Below are positions 27,395 through 37,218 of a stretch of DNA of 64,000 bases, one piece after another; the stretch's first letter is position 1; each line of letters opens with the position of its first letter. Location of the stretch: NCBI RefSeq assembly GCF_020177055.1, contig NZ_JAIQXT010000002.1, forward strand, positions 186,001 through 250,000, given 5' to 3'. Source of the stretch: Sphingomonas sp. R647. Its GTDB lineage: Bacteria; Pseudomonadota; Alphaproteobacteria; Sphingomonadales; Sphingomonadaceae. Below the pieces are notes generated by a model. It did not search any database. It had not been told where the DNA came from and saw only the letters and a program-made list of their open reading frames with translations. The position numbers and the translations under genes were made by a program.

Positions 27395-28294
27395 ATGTTG
27401 CGGACGTCTCTCGACCATCTTCCAGCCTCCCGGCAGCGCGAGCTTGCCCATGTGACGCGCGTGCTGTGCGAGGAGTTCGAGGCCGCGCATGCGATCGGCA
27501 CCAAGGACTGGAAGAAGGCCCGGCGCATCTTCAAGATCGTGCTCTACGGATCGTTCGCGCGCGGCGACTGGGTGGACGATCCGGTCGGGGGGTATCAGTC
27601 CGACTATGACATCCTCGTCGTGGTCAACGACGAGCGGCTGGCCGAGTTCGAATATTGGTCGGCGGCCGAGGACCGGTTGATGCGCGATACGACCATCACC
27701 AAGGCACTCAGTGCGCCGGTCAATTTCATCGTCCACTCGCTGACCGATGTGAACGCCCAGCTTGAGAAGGGGCGACCGTTCTTCGTCGATATTGTGAGCC
27801 AGGGGATCGCGTTGTGCGAGGCGGAGGGGTTTCCGTTTGCGCAACCGCGCGACCTGCCGCCGGAGGAAGCCCGCGCCGAGGCTCAGCAGCATTTCGACAA
27901 GTGGTTTCCGAGCGCCGACGCATTTCTGGCGTCCGCCAGTTTTCTGACCGATCGCGGCGACAAGAACGAAGCGGCGTTCAATTTGCACCAGTCCGCTGAG
28001 CGGTTCTACCACTGCGCGCTGCTCGTGCTGACCCTCTACAGCCCCAAATCTCACAAGCTGAATTTCCTGCGCTCGCACGCCGAGGAAATCGCGCCGGAAC
28101 TGATCGCCGCTTGGCCTCGTGCGGACAAGTTCAGCCGCCGCTGTTTCGAGCTGCTGCGCCAGGCCTATGTGAACGCCCGCTACTCGCCCCACTACGAGAT
28201 CAGCGACGAGGAACTGCGCTGGCTGGCCGAGCGTGTCGCTGGACTACAGACCCTCGTGAAGGCCGTTTGCGAACGTCGGCTGGCCGCTGGCTAG
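27395..28294 (+). CDS. Nucleotidyltransferase-HEPN (MNT-HEPN) fusion protein, copy 1
   Basis: The 299-residue protein has a minimal nucleotidyltransferase domain (KIVLYGSFARGDWVDD, SDYDILVVV; the GSxxRGD...DxD signature) and a C-terminal HEPN domain (FNLHQSAERFYHCALLVLTL, AYVNARYSPHY). Separate MNT and HEPN proteins form toxin-antitoxin systems in which MNT modifies the HEPN RNase. Here both are in one chain. A paralogue lies at 42165-43085. Defence or toxin-antitoxin function is inferred from family and neighbours. Confidence 0.88.
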   Translation: MLRTSLDHLPASRQRELAHVTRVLCEEFEAAHAIGTKDWKKARRIFKIVLYGSFARGDWVDDPVGGYQSDYDILVVVNDERLAEFEYWSAAEDRLMRDTTITKALSAPVNFIVHSLTDVNAQLEKGRPFFVDIVSQGIALCEAEGFPFAQPRDLPPEEARAEAQQHFDKWFPSADAFLASASFLTDRGDKNEAAFNLHQSAERFYHCALLVLTLYSPKSHKLNFLRSHAEEIAPELIAAWPRADKFSRRCFELLRQAYVNARYSPHYEISDEELRWLAERVAGLQTLVKAVCERRLAAG

Positions 28295-28566
28295 GCACGG
28301 CTCTCAGCTTCAGAATGGTATGGTCGGTCCTCGCGTCGGGGGCAGCGAAATTACGATGGCGAGATAAAAGCACCGCCGTCGCTCTGGGTGCATCTGGTTG
28401 TCAAACATAGAGAAATTGCGCCGTCGCTCAAATGGCGCTGCCGTCGCCCAAGCAAAAATGTCGAGTAAATACAGAGAGGGAGGCGACGGCTGTCATGTTG
28501 ATGGCCGCCCTTTGGCTGGCCTTCATGTCGCTTCCTTATACGGAAGCGTCGGTAATGCAGGCCATC

Positions 28567-30027
28567 TCACATCATGAAAAACAGTGACCGCTCGGCATGC
28601 ATAAACTCCCCATAGTCCTTTTCACGACGCCAAGTTTGCAGCCGAGCGGACCACGCAATTTTTCGTCCCAAAACTGAGGCCTGACTCTCGAGAAGCTGCC
28701 GCTCCATAAGGGTCCAGGTTCCGCATCGAGTATGCCCCTCGTTACGAGGATAATTTGGGCTCCAATGGTCCTGCCAATATCGAGTGGCCGCCACTTCTCG
28801 GTGATCCGAATCGACTGCGATGCGGTCCCGCTCTCCACGGACCCGGGCATATCCAGGCAACATATATCTGGCAGGAATCGGGATACCGGCAGAGTGTAGA
28901 TGCGCTTGCCAATAACCAAAGGGGATTGGAAAAATCGCGCTACATACCGGTAGCGCGTCCCCGGTCTGTCCTGCTTGCAGAGAAGTCTCAATGGGGGTGT
29001 CGGGTCGCTCTTGATCGATAGCGAAGGAACGATGAGCCAGCAAAATATCAGTCGGCTCGCGCGGAAATTCGCTTCCCAGCGAAAAGTCGGTGGTGACCAA
29101 ATGAGCGGACAAGCGCAAGGCACCGTAGCGCTCCACCGTGGCGTCCAGAGGTACATATAGCGATACTAGAGCCTGATCATTGTCGGGCTGACTGGCGATC
29201 ATCGCGCGCAGGATAGATTCGAATTGATCCGGATCCTCGACGCAAAGCTCAGGCGAATCTTTCAACCACGGCGGGCGTCCGAGGGGATCAAGCTCAAACA
29301 GTCCTCGAATGGAAGGCAACAGTTCGCTTACATAGAAGCCGGCTTCACGCTGTTCGAAGCCCCACTCAGCCACCGCGATCGAGAAGGTTCGTAGATAGGC
29401 TGACCGATACACTTCACTTTGGCGCGGGGAAAATTGACCAATTATCCCATCGCGCACGTCACCAAAATCGCCGAAATAATACGGGTATTCAGTAAACTCC
29501 GCCTTGATGCGGTCGCATAGCTGTTGCCATTCATAGGCCCATTGCCGCACGAACGGGAGGCCGCTCTTCCGTTCCAGACTAGCCAGATTGCTCGAAAGGA
29601 CGACGGGGACATGATGTGTCTGATGGCGCTCGAAGTATGAGCTTGGTGCAAAAGTTGACGACACCGGTCCGGAATGGGCACGCCACCAAGCGGTCCCGCC
29701 GATCTCATCATACGTAGCCTGAAGCATGACCTCGGCTAAGATTGATGGATGCTGGATTCGTTCTCGCACCCTTGCAAGATCGGGCAGCGCTGCTTTGCCC
29801 ACCATCAACAGTATCGTCAGGAGAGTGCAAACATCCGACTCCAACTCAGCCCGTTCGAGAGCAGCGAGAAGCGCATCGGTCGAGGCGGCGCGGGTTTCGG
29901 GATTTTCGATCAGGTCCCTGACACCTCGCGCAGCTTTCCAACGCGCGAGCGGTACTGGCCAGAGGAGCCGATTAAGCAATAGCTCAAGCGCCAGAGCGCG
30001 ATCTGTAGGAAGCGCTATGGTAGCCAT
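28567..30027 (-). CDS. Unknown 486-residue partner of the STAND nuclease
   Basis: I do not recognise this family. The protein is soluble. It begins with a helical, possibly HEAT-like region (ALALELLLNRLLWPVPLARW, LLTILLMVGKAALPDLARVR) and then a mixed region rich in Trp and Tyr. Its ATG at 30027 overlaps the end of the STAND gene by 13 bp and follows a strong GGGAGG ribosome site, so the two are co-translated. This implies a joint role, perhaps as target sensor, inhibitor or effector accessory. Confidence 0.72.
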   Translation of the reverse strand: MATIALPTDRALALELLLNRLLWPVPLARWKAARGVRDLIENPETRAASTDALLAALERAELESDVCTLLTILLMVGKAALPDLARVRERIQHPSILAEVMLQATYDEIGGTAWWRAHSGPVSSTFAPSSYFERHQTHHVPVVLSSNLASLERKSGLPFVRQWAYEWQQLCDRIKAEFTEYPYYFGDFGDVRDGIIGQFSPRQSEVYRSAYLRTFSIAVAEWGFEQREAGFYVSELLPSIRGLFELDPLGRPPWLKDSPELCVEDPDQFESILRAMIASQPDNDQALVSLYVPLDATVERYGALRLSAHLVTTDFSLGSEFPREPTDILLAHRSFAIDQERPDTPIETSLQAGQTGDALPVCSAIFPIPFGYWQAHLHSAGIPIPARYMLPGYARVRGERDRIAVDSDHREVAATRYWQDHWSPNYPRNEGHTRCGTWTLMERQLLESQASVLGRKIAWSARLQTWRREKDYGEFMHAERSLFFMM

Positions 30028-33000
30028 GCCACCTCCCCAATGGGTTGGTCGCGCGTCTCAGCAACAAAGGTTTGGACCAGCGCGTCAGTGACGCGCACGG
30101 CCTCCTCGACCTGTCCAGCCTGCACAAGGAAGCGAACTAAATACTCCGATCCGATCGAAAACCATAAGCCAGAACGCTGGCGGTAGAGGGTCTGCTCGCT
30201 TGTGTCGCGAATATAGTCCCGCCAGCGTTCCGGATAGTAGCGGGCGGCCATCTCAAGGCGGTTTTCGACATCTTTTCGGCCGGACAAGAAACGCGACCAG
30301 CCGTGGCGTTGGATATGGGCACGGACCAACCAGCTATAGGCTCGATCTTTTCCTTCCGCTGCAAGGCTGATCTGGAAAGCGTGGTCGAGCAACTCCTCAA
30401 TCGACCAGACATTATCATTAACCTCAAGATAGGTCTGAAACGCGCGGAGCGCTTGGAGCGCGCGACCTTGGGATGCCCAGTGATCGAGCCACTGTCGCAA
30501 AAGATCGGGCCTTCTGCGGTAACCGACGTCGGCTTTGGTGATCTCTTCAACGAACGCTTCAAAGCGGGCTGGCGCGAAGCGAGTTGGATTCACGGCACGA
30601 TTTGGCTCGCGGTCGGCCCAATCGCTATCTGAGGAATGGCGGTCTAACCCTTCGAGCGGCTCTCCGCCCAAATAAAGCAGTTGCTCAGCGTGGAGCGTTT
30701 TCGCTGCGAGGCTCGCTGCTCCGCGCGCCTCCAATTGGATCAGGAGTTTACGGTCAATCAGCGAGCGCGAAAGAGCCCGCGCCTCCGGTGTCTCGAAGTC
30801 GATCGCGCCAAATGCTGCTTCGACACATTCATCCGCATAACGCCACTCGTTCCGGTGCAAGTGGTGCGCGTGGAGGGCACCAAGCCGTACTGGCATCGTG
30901 ATGCCAACGGTATCAATCAGGCACGAACGGACGTGGTCAGTCTCGTCGCCATCGGTAAAGTAAGTAATCTTTTCTATGATGGGTGCTACAGCTCGGATCC
31001 AGCGCTCGCTCTGTAGCGGGTCGGCCGAATGCACGAAATCGATGGCCTCGAGCATTTGCAAGGCGCTCAGATCTTTATGGTTGCCGTATCCGAGCAAGCA
31101 ATCGGCCGCACGGCTGATCCACTGCTTCGAATCGGGGATGCCATAGAGCCAGGCGAGCGCGGCAAGCTGAGTCCAATTTTCACCACGCTCTGCAAAATCG
31201 CTGACTTGAGAAGCGAACTTCTCGGCGAGGTCGGTTAGGAGCCGCGCTGCCGCATTTGCACTGAGATACGGAACGCCATCGTGGGCGTTATCACTAAGCC
31301 AAACCTCATCGACCCAGTGTGCGGAGCCCCGTGCGATCTCAAACTCGTCAAACGGAATTCGCCACTCGCGGCTGTCTTCGGAGCCGATGTGATTGAGATC
31401 GATTGCGATCTGATTGATCGCCTTCCGGAACGCGATGTATTGGAAGTAGTCTTGCTCGGTATCATTGTTAAAGGTGACCGGCGCGAGTTCGGCCATTGCC
31501 ACGAAAGGCGTCGAAAAAGACAGGGGCACTTTGCTACCGACAATTTCTTGGGCAACCTGATCGAGTGTGGCGAGTGCGGTCGCCGCCCATCCAAGCGCAG
31601 TACGGTCGAGGTCTTCATAGCCGTTCCCGGCGTTGTCGGTCTTAAGCTGTACAATCCGCGTCCAAAAATAGTCGCTGAAAAAGTGCTCCAAGGTTGGGCT
31701 TTTCTCACTTCGATAGCGACGCTTGACGATGTCACTCGGAGCTGGCGGCCGGTCAAGCCGGGGCTTCGCCGCGGGATCACAAAACACTGCCCGCGCGGCG
31801 AGCAAAGGCGAAAGGACCTGCATGCGACCAAGAAGCTGCCTCGGATCGCCTCCTTGGCGCCAAGCAGCGCGCAGCATTTCCTCTTGGGCCCGTCGGCGCG
31901 TCTCACCATGAGCTTTCCCACGAAGAGTCCGCCGCAATTCTTTCAGTCCGTCGATTTCTCCCGCCGCACCTAAGGCCTGAACCAATCGCGCGTAGTGGGG
32001 ATGGGGATCTCGATAGCGAGCTAAGAACCGCAGGACTTGGGGTAAGCCCTCTGCTCCTGCCCGCGCCGAGCATCGGATAAGGCTGGCCGACAACTGATCG
32101 AAATCTTGGCCCGGCTTGTGACGAAGCACGATCCAAGCATCAATCCGCCGCCACAGTTCGGTAACCGCCGCTTCGACGATCGCGCCACGTTTCTCAGGTA
32201 ACGAATAGAGCACAAGCTGCGTCCATTCGTCGTCTTCAAGCTCGACGGGCGCATCGATAAGATTCTCAATCTGCTGAGAATTGCCGTGCGCGGCGAGGCC
32301 AATCGCCCTGAAAAGGCCAAAAGCACGCGCCTGAAACCGTCGCGCGCTGGTCACTCGATGTCTAATTGCCCGCAAGGTCACGGTGTGCGCAAAATCGTAA
32401 CTATTAAAAGCGGCCCGTTCAGCGGCTGCAATTATCTTCTCGATTTGAGTTTCGGACCATCCCTCAGCAAGCGAAGCGACCGCCCAATCCCGCGTACATC
32501 CGGCGAGTAGATCGGTCGCGTCGCCTAGCTCCGCTCTCGCCAGCCAGAGCCAGCCCCAGCGCCAATAAGCCGGTGCTTCTTGGTCCAGCCACGCAACGAT
32601 GCGCGGTAGCAACGCTCGATACGCTTCGTCATGGTCGCTGGATTCACGCACCCAAGCGAAGAGGCTCGCGTGAAATGGTGATAGACCGGAGGCGCGCGGT
32701 TCGAGAAGGAAGGCGATCTCGTAATAGTTGCCGAAGCAACTGCGGACTCCTTCGCTCGGCCAGTAAAAATCGGAACCGGAGAGGCCGTGCAGGAGATCGC
32801 GCGCGCTCTCGCTGAGCGATAGCCAAAGCCATCGGTAGTAGTTGCGTATATCGCCGTCCGGGCACGGAGGAAGCGCCTCGACCAAGTCGGCGCGGAGCGG
32901 CTGTCCGGTAAGGCGCAGGTTCTCAAGTGAGTAGATCAGATGCAACGGATGGCCAGCACTAATCTTGAACAACGCGCCGGCGATTGCATCGATCTCGGCC

Positions 33001-34487
33001 ACCCGGTCCCCTGCCTCATAGGCAAGTCGCAAGGGTCGATCAGAGTCCTGGTGGCGGACCCAGCGATGAACAGCGGCCTCATCCATCGACGGGATCTCAA
33101 GCCAATCGGCTACGTTAGCTCGCTCAAGAAGCGACTTTGGGAGCTGCGCGTCGGGTACTTTCTGAGTACCCACCAGCATGGCCACATTGTCAGGCAGCGG
33201 AAGGATGATGTTGAATAGATGGTTCAACTGATCGACGCGCTCGGTATCGCGCCAGACGTGATCAAGTCCGTCGATAATCAGGTAGAGTTTCGCGCCCTCT
33301 GCTTTGAGTGTTTCTGCAGCCCGTTCCAGCGTCTCGCGCAGCGCGCTCGCGTCTTCGTTGTCATTCAGCAAATCGCGTCGCTGGCTTCCCAATTGGTGAA
33401 GGAGAGAGTTCGCGATTTCAAAGAAGGAGGTACGGTTCCCGGCCTGATCGTTTGGCAGAAAATAGTGATGGCGCAACACGACGCTTTTCGCCGCATGAAG
33501 CTCGGCAGTAAGATAACTTAGATAGGTGCTCTTTCCCCGCCCCGGACTGCCCCAAATGATCGTGAGTGGGGTACTTGGGGTTTCCGTACGCCTGCGCAAA
33601 CGCTGATCGAACGCTACGCTAGGGGGAGCGTAGTGCTCGGGGACAGAAAAATCCTGCCGAATCGGCAAAGGCCGTTTGCGTGTGATGAGCTGGATCAGAT
33701 GGTCACGTAGAATCTTACCGTCGGGTGCCGGTGATCCACGAAACGTTGCCCAGCGACGCACCTCGTCGCGCAAGCGAAGCCAACCAGCCTCGTCGGTGTC
33801 GCTCGGAATAAGTTGGTCGCGGAGAGAGTGCTCAAATTTTGCGAGGTCTGGAAGGGCGCTGACAAAGTCAAAGGCGTCGAAGAATGCGCGAGCATTTTCC
33901 TTGCCGCCGCACTCATCCTCGACCCTAGCTCGTAGATCGCTTTCGAGGCGATCGAGGTCTACATTGTGCGAATTGAGGCACTCCGCGAATTCGGGTGATG
34001 GGCGACGATTTGTACGCAACCCGGCGCTGGCGATTGGCGCGCGCAATTGCGCGCGCAAGAAGGCGCTTGCCCATTTGGCAAGCATCGAAGTACCTCGCTT
34101 TTTGCTCGCAAGCAGCCACTCCCAATCTAACGGATACCTCTCGGCATCCGCCGTGAATTTGACTTGGACGTAGTCGATGCGGCCGTCTTGGCGAAAGGCG
34201 ATCACATCATCCAGCGATTGAACCTGTGGGTCTTCTGCTTCGAGTTCGACCCAAGCGTAGAGGTTGGGATCACGGAAGTGTCGGATCAGGACCTCAAGCC
34301 CAGCAAGGTCCTGATAGTCAAATCCCGCTCGAACGATGGCGGCCTTCTTGATCAATGCTTGTCGCGCCACGCGCAAACATAGCTGATTGCAGAGGTTGAC
34401 CGCAACTTCGAACGTCTGCTGCTCCGTTTGAATCTCACGTTTTCCCGAAAGGTGACTGCGCGGCTTGGAGGGGGCAGCCTGATCCAA
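30015..34487 (-). CDS. STAND-type ATPase with N-terminal Cap4-like nuclease domain (Avs-like)
   Basis: The 1490-residue protein has an N-terminal domain with GFDYQDLAGLEVLIRHF, then DDVIAFRQDGRIDYVQVKF, the pattern of Cap4/DUF4297-type dsDNA endonucleases. A STAND NTPase follows, with Walker A WGSPGRGKST near residue 312 and Walker B LYLIIDGLDHV near 402, then a long C-terminal region of helical repeats. This architecture is that of Avs antiphage proteins, which sense phage proteins and then cut DNA. The start is a TTG at 34487; no in-frame ATG precedes the nuclease motifs, so the exact start is uncertain. It lies at the right end of island 1. Confidence 0.85.
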   Translation of the reverse strand: MDQAAPSKPRSHLSGKREIQTEQQTFEVAVNLCNQLCLRVARQALIKKAAIVRAGFDYQDLAGLEVLIRHFRDPNLYAWVELEAEDPQVQSLDDVIAFRQDGRIDYVQVKFTADAERYPLDWEWLLASKKRGTSMLAKWASAFLRAQLRAPIASAGLRTNRRPSPEFAECLNSHNVDLDRLESDLRARVEDECGGKENARAFFDAFDFVSALPDLAKFEHSLRDQLIPSDTDEAGWLRLRDEVRRWATFRGSPAPDGKILRDHLIQLITRKRPLPIRQDFSVPEHYAPPSVAFDQRLRRRTETPSTPLTIIWGSPGRGKSTYLSYLTAELHAAKSVVLRHHYFLPNDQAGNRTSFFEIANSLLHQLGSQRRDLLNDNEDASALRETLERAAETLKAEGAKLYLIIDGLDHVWRDTERVDQLNHLFNIILPLPDNVAMLVGTQKVPDAQLPKSLLERANVADWLEIPSMDEAAVHRWVRHQDSDRPLRLAYEAGDRVAEIDAIAGALFKISAGHPLHLIYSLENLRLTGQPLRADLVEALPPCPDGDIRNYYRWLWLSLSESARDLLHGLSGSDFYWPSEGVRSCFGNYYEIAFLLEPRASGLSPFHASLFAWVRESSDHDEAYRALLPRIVAWLDQEAPAYWRWGWLWLARAELGDATDLLAGCTRDWAVASLAEGWSETQIEKIIAAAERAAFNSYDFAHTVTLRAIRHRVTSARRFQARAFGLFRAIGLAAHGNSQQIENLIDAPVELEDDEWTQLVLYSLPEKRGAIVEAAVTELWRRIDAWIVLRHKPGQDFDQLSASLIRCSARAGAEGLPQVLRFLARYRDPHPHYARLVQALGAAGEIDGLKELRRTLRGKAHGETRRRAQEEMLRAAWRQGGDPRQLLGRMQVLSPLLAARAVFCDPAAKPRLDRPPAPSDIVKRRYRSEKSPTLEHFFSDYFWTRIVQLKTDNAGNGYEDLDRTALGWAATALATLDQVAQEIVGSKVPLSFSTPFVAMAELAPVTFNNDTEQDYFQYIAFRKAINQIAIDLNHIGSEDSREWRIPFDEFEIARGSAHWVDEVWLSDNAHDGVPYLSANAAARLLTDLAEKFASQVSDFAERGENWTQLAALAWLYGIPDSKQWISRAADCLLGYGNHKDLSALQMLEAIDFVHSADPLQSERWIRAVAPIIEKITYFTDGDETDHVRSCLIDTVGITMPVRLGALHAHHLHRNEWRYADECVEAAFGAIDFETPEARALSRSLIDRKLLIQLEARGAASLAAKTLHAEQLLYLGGEPLEGLDRHSSDSDWADREPNRAVNPTRFAPARFEAFVEEITKADVGYRRRPDLLRQWLDHWASQGRALQALRAFQTYLEVNDNVWSIEELLDHAFQISLAAEGKDRAYSWLVRAHIQRHGWSRFLSGRKDVENRLEMAARYYPERWRDYIRDTSEQTLYRQRSGLWFSIGSEYLVRFLVQAGQVEEAVRVTDALVQTFVAETRDQPIGEVAWLP

Positions 34488-34656
34488 CCGTGAGCTTCAT
34501 GATGGCGGTTCCTGCTTTCAGGTTCTCGCACGCCCTGACAGTGCGGATAGACGACAATCGATATTCGCAAGCGGATGCGGTTCGCAAACCGGCCAAACCG
34601 ACGAGATCGCTTAAGCGATTCGAAAGATGCCAAAACGTGCCACTAAATCCGCTAGG

Positions 34657-34680
34657 AAATGTGGGACCAGATGTGGGCGC
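34657..34680 (+). repeat. Island 1 integrase arm-type repeat (right)
   Basis: AAATGTGGGACCAGATGTGG, with GCGC following, matches the repeat at 8352-8374 in front of the island 1 integrase. It lies 55 bp before the tRNA-Glu fragment, the expected place for an arm site at the distal end of the element. Confidence 0.55.
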
Positions 34681-34734
34681 TCTTCAGTGCCAAGCTTCGA
34701 AAATGGCGCAGTTCTGCCATTTTCCGCTTGACGA

Positions 34735-34778
34735 TGGTGACCCCTACGAGAATCGAACTCGTGTTTTCGCCGTGAGAG
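34735..34778. repeat. 44-bp attachment core (tRNA-Glu 3' fragment), left end of island 2
   Basis: This 44-bp sequence starts TGGTGACCCCTACGAGAATC and is identical to 55046-55089, the 3' part of tRNA-Glu including the encoded CCA. The anticodon arm is incomplete, so it is not a tRNA gene. It marks the junction between islands 1 and 2. Confidence 0.92.
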
Positions 34779-34890
34779 TACACGCAACGGGGGGTGTTTT
34801 GGTCCGCATGGACGACTATGTATCCGTTGTAATTCAATCTGTTATGGAGATTTCCGTCCTTCCGCGTCCAGCCCATTTCTGCTACGGTTT

Positions 34891-34909
34891 TGCAGTAAAT
34901 TTGCAGTAA
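34891..34909 (+). repeat. Island 2 integrase arm-type repeat (left)
   Basis: TGCAGTAAATTTGCAGTAA recurs with one change at 54981-54999 near the other end of island 2. It lies between the attachment core and the integrase start. Confidence 0.6.
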
Positions 34910-34925
34910 GTCCGCGAGGCAGAGC

Positions 34926-36182
34926 ATGGCGCGCATCATCCGCAACCAACGGCTCGACAGCAGGAGTGCGCGAGCGCTGCTCCCGAAGCGCCACGCGCCC
35001 TATTGGCATCCGCTGACGCGGGGCAGGGCGCTCGGCTATCGTAAAGGAGCAAAGGGCGGGATCTGGATCGCTAAGTATCGCACCGCCGACGGCAAGCGTG
35101 AGCAACTGCTGCTCGGCGCTGCCGACGACGCCTTTGATGGCGAGACTTCCGACGTGCTGACCTTCGCTGCCGCGCAGGCCAAGGCGCGGGACTGGTTCGA
35201 GGCGCTGGATCGGGACGCGGGCAGAAGGCGTCCGCGCTACACCGTCGAGGACGCGCTCGACGACTATATCGCCAACTTCTCCGGCAAGTCGCTCGATAAG
35301 ACCCGCTATGTCATCGACCGGCTCGTGCGGCCCGAGTTCCTGAACGTGCAGGTGAGCGACCTCACCACCGAGCGGTTGCGCGCGTTCATGGAGAAGATCG
35401 CGTCGCGGCGCTCGGTCTACCGCGCGAACAAGAGGGGTGTCCGCAAAGAGCGGCCAGTTCGGGACGATGCCGCACGCGTCCAACAGGCGAACGCCAATCG
35501 CGCGTTCACCCCGCTTCGCGCCGCGCTCAATCGCGCATTCGCGCTGGGCAAGGTTGCGGACGACAGCGCGTGGCGTCGGGTGAAGCCCTACGCCAAGGTC
35601 AGTGCGCCCCGTATTCGATACTTCACGGGCCCTGAGATCCATCGCCTGATCGAGCACGCGCCCGACTGGTTCCGGCCGCTGATCCAGGCCGCGCTGCTAA
35701 CTGGCGCGCGCTGGTCGGAAATTCACCGCGTGCGCGTGCGGGACGTCGATCTGATGAGCGGCGTGCTGGCATTCCCAGATACCAAGAACGGGCGGCCGCG
35801 GTTTGTGCATCTGAGCGATGAAGGCATCGCGCTCTTGCGAGGGCTCTGCACGGGCAAGCGAACCGACGAACTCGTGTTCCTCAACCAGCATGACCGGGAG
35901 CTTGGCACCTCGCATCAGATCAGGCCGATGCGCGAGACTTGCGATGCGGCGGGTGTTGAGCATGCAGGCTTCCACATCCTTCGGCACACCTACGGGTCAC
36001 GGCTGGCAATGGCTGGTGTGCCGATGGCGGTTATCGCGGAAGCGCTCGGGCATGCAGATGAGCGGATTACCCGCAAGCATTACGCCCATCTATGCCCGTC
36101 TTACGTTCGCGATGCGGTGCGGGCAGGGCTGGGGGACTATGGAATTGTTCAGAAGCAAGTCGGGCTGCGTCTCGTTAGGTAA
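34926..36182 (+). CDS. Tyrosine integrase of island 2
   Basis: The 418-residue phage-type integrase has catalytic Arg near 259 (TGARWSE), HILRHTYGS near 353 and nucleophile Tyr near 385 (TRKHYAHL). The N-terminal half has the arm and core-binding domains. It is 148 bp from the attachment core, in the usual place for an element inserted in tRNA-Glu. Confidence 0.94.
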   Translation: MARIIRNQRLDSRSARALLPKRHAPYWHPLTRGRALGYRKGAKGGIWIAKYRTADGKREQLLLGAADDAFDGETSDVLTFAAAQAKARDWFEALDRDAGRRRPRYTVEDALDDYIANFSGKSLDKTRYVIDRLVRPEFLNVQVSDLTTERLRAFMEKIASRRSVYRANKRGVRKERPVRDDAARVQQANANRAFTPLRAALNRAFALGKVADDSAWRRVKPYAKVSAPRIRYFTGPEIHRLIEHAPDWFRPLIQAALLTGARWSEIHRVRVRDVDLMSGVLAFPDTKNGRPRFVHLSDEGIALLRGLCTGKRTDELVFLNQHDRELGTSHQIRPMRETCDAAGVEHAGFHILRHTYGSRLAMAGVPMAVIAEALGHADERITRKHYAHLCPSYVRDAVRAGLGDYGIVQKQVGLRLVR

Positions 36183-36410
36183 ACGCCCTGCGAATTGATC
36201 GAACTTTGGCTCCAACGGACATCCCTACCTATGTACTCATTCTGGCCTTAAAATTTACCGAACCCCGGCACATCGAAAGAATCTAGAATTTTCGCAATAG
36301 CAAAGCACTGAAGGTACTTTGACGAATGGGGCATCTGGATTTAGTTGCGCCTAATATTGACAGGAACTAATCTTTGGCGTCGGCCCGATCAGTGCGGTCT
36401 CGCGAGCGCA

Positions 36411-36635
36411 TCAGGTTCGGTCGTCGATATAGAGTATATGCGCGTGGTGACGTTGGGCGAACCTAATTCCGTATTCTTCCGCCTTCTCCAGCGCGTCGTG
36501 GTCCGCGAATTCGCTTGTTGCTTGCATTGGCGATTTAACCGAGACGACCGCGTGAATCCAGTCACCCCGGCGTGTCATCACGAGATGAGCTTCGATCCGC
36601 CCAGCGTGCCCATTTTTATGCCTGACTATCTCCAT
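36411..36635 (-). CDS. Small conserved-looking hypothetical protein
   Basis: The 74-residue protein starts at the ATG at 36635, after AGGAG. It is charged and soluble (DWIHAVVSVKSPMQATSEFA). No family was recognised. It lies downstream of the TIR operon on the same strand, 73 bp from the 168-residue gene, and could be its third member. The region 36183-36410 holds nothing recognisable. Confidence 0.6.
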   Translation of the reverse strand: MEIVRHKNGHAGRIEAHLVMTRRGDWIHAVVSVKSPMQATSEFADHDALEKAEEYGIRFAQRHHAHILYIDDRT

Positions 36636-36708
36636 CACTTCGGTCTCCTGCGAGAGCAATATCTTGAAGCCTGCCGTTTTGTTGGGGGTGCTTCAAGTTA
36701 AGGTGCGG

Positions 36709-37215
36709 TCATTGAGCTGGGATGGCGCGATCCTGCGTTTGGACAAGATCGACTTCGAATAGGACCCTGCGGTTCTCGCCAGTGCCGAGTGTGACGGTCC
36801 AACGTCGAAATCCCACCGCATAGTCCTCGCGTGCTTCTGCCAAACCGGAAATGAGAGGTACGACTTGCCTGGAATAGAACGCGTGCCCATCCAGCTTTGC
36901 CGCAATGCCCAAGCTTGTGTTGCGCCGGACCATGGCGCCGAGGGGCACGTCGTAACTGTTGGGGTCAAACGCCGAGGCAGGATCGACCTCGATTCCCACA
37001 TTCGGAATCAACACTCCCTTGTGAGCGTCGTTCCCAGAACTGCGGAATGCCCCATATCTGTGTGCCTCGGAGAGACATACGGCGACGGGTTCTTCCAAAG
37101 TGCCGCCTATAAGGAAACTATATTCGAACGGGCTCCGTGGGAGCAACAGCGTCAGCGGCAAAGCATCGGCCAGCGGGCCGACCGAAAATTCGTCCGGAAA
37201 AAGCATCTGGTTCAC
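36709..37215 (-). CDS. Hypothetical protein linked to the TIR gene
   Basis: This 168-residue protein has no recognised domain. It begins with a GTG at 37215 (an ATG at 37206 is an alternative) and lies only 3 bp after the TIR gene stop, so the two are surely co-transcribed. The sequence is beta-rich (YSFLIGGTLEEPVAVCLSEA, YAVGFRRWTVTLGTG). It could be a partner or regulator of the TIR protein. Confidence 0.65.
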   Translation of the reverse strand: MNQMLFPDEFSVGPLADALPLTLLLPRSPFEYSFLIGGTLEEPVAVCLSEAHRYGAFRSSGNDAHKGVLIPNVGIEVDPASAFDPNSYDVPLGAMVRRNTSLGIAAKLDGHAFYSRQVVPLISGLAEAREDYAVGFRRWTVTLGTGENRRVLFEVDLVQTQDRAIPAQ

Positions 37216-37218
37216 TTT

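Noticed and set aside
26744..28192. Long minus-strand frame (482 codons) over the MNT-HEPN gene and its leader
   Set aside because: Antisense shadow; it crosses a non-coding leader and lies opposite a gene with clear catalytic motifs.
34735..34778. A second tRNA-Glu gene
   Set aside because: Only the 3' 44 bases are present; the acceptor 5' strand, D-arm and half of the anticodon stem are missing, so it is an attachment site.
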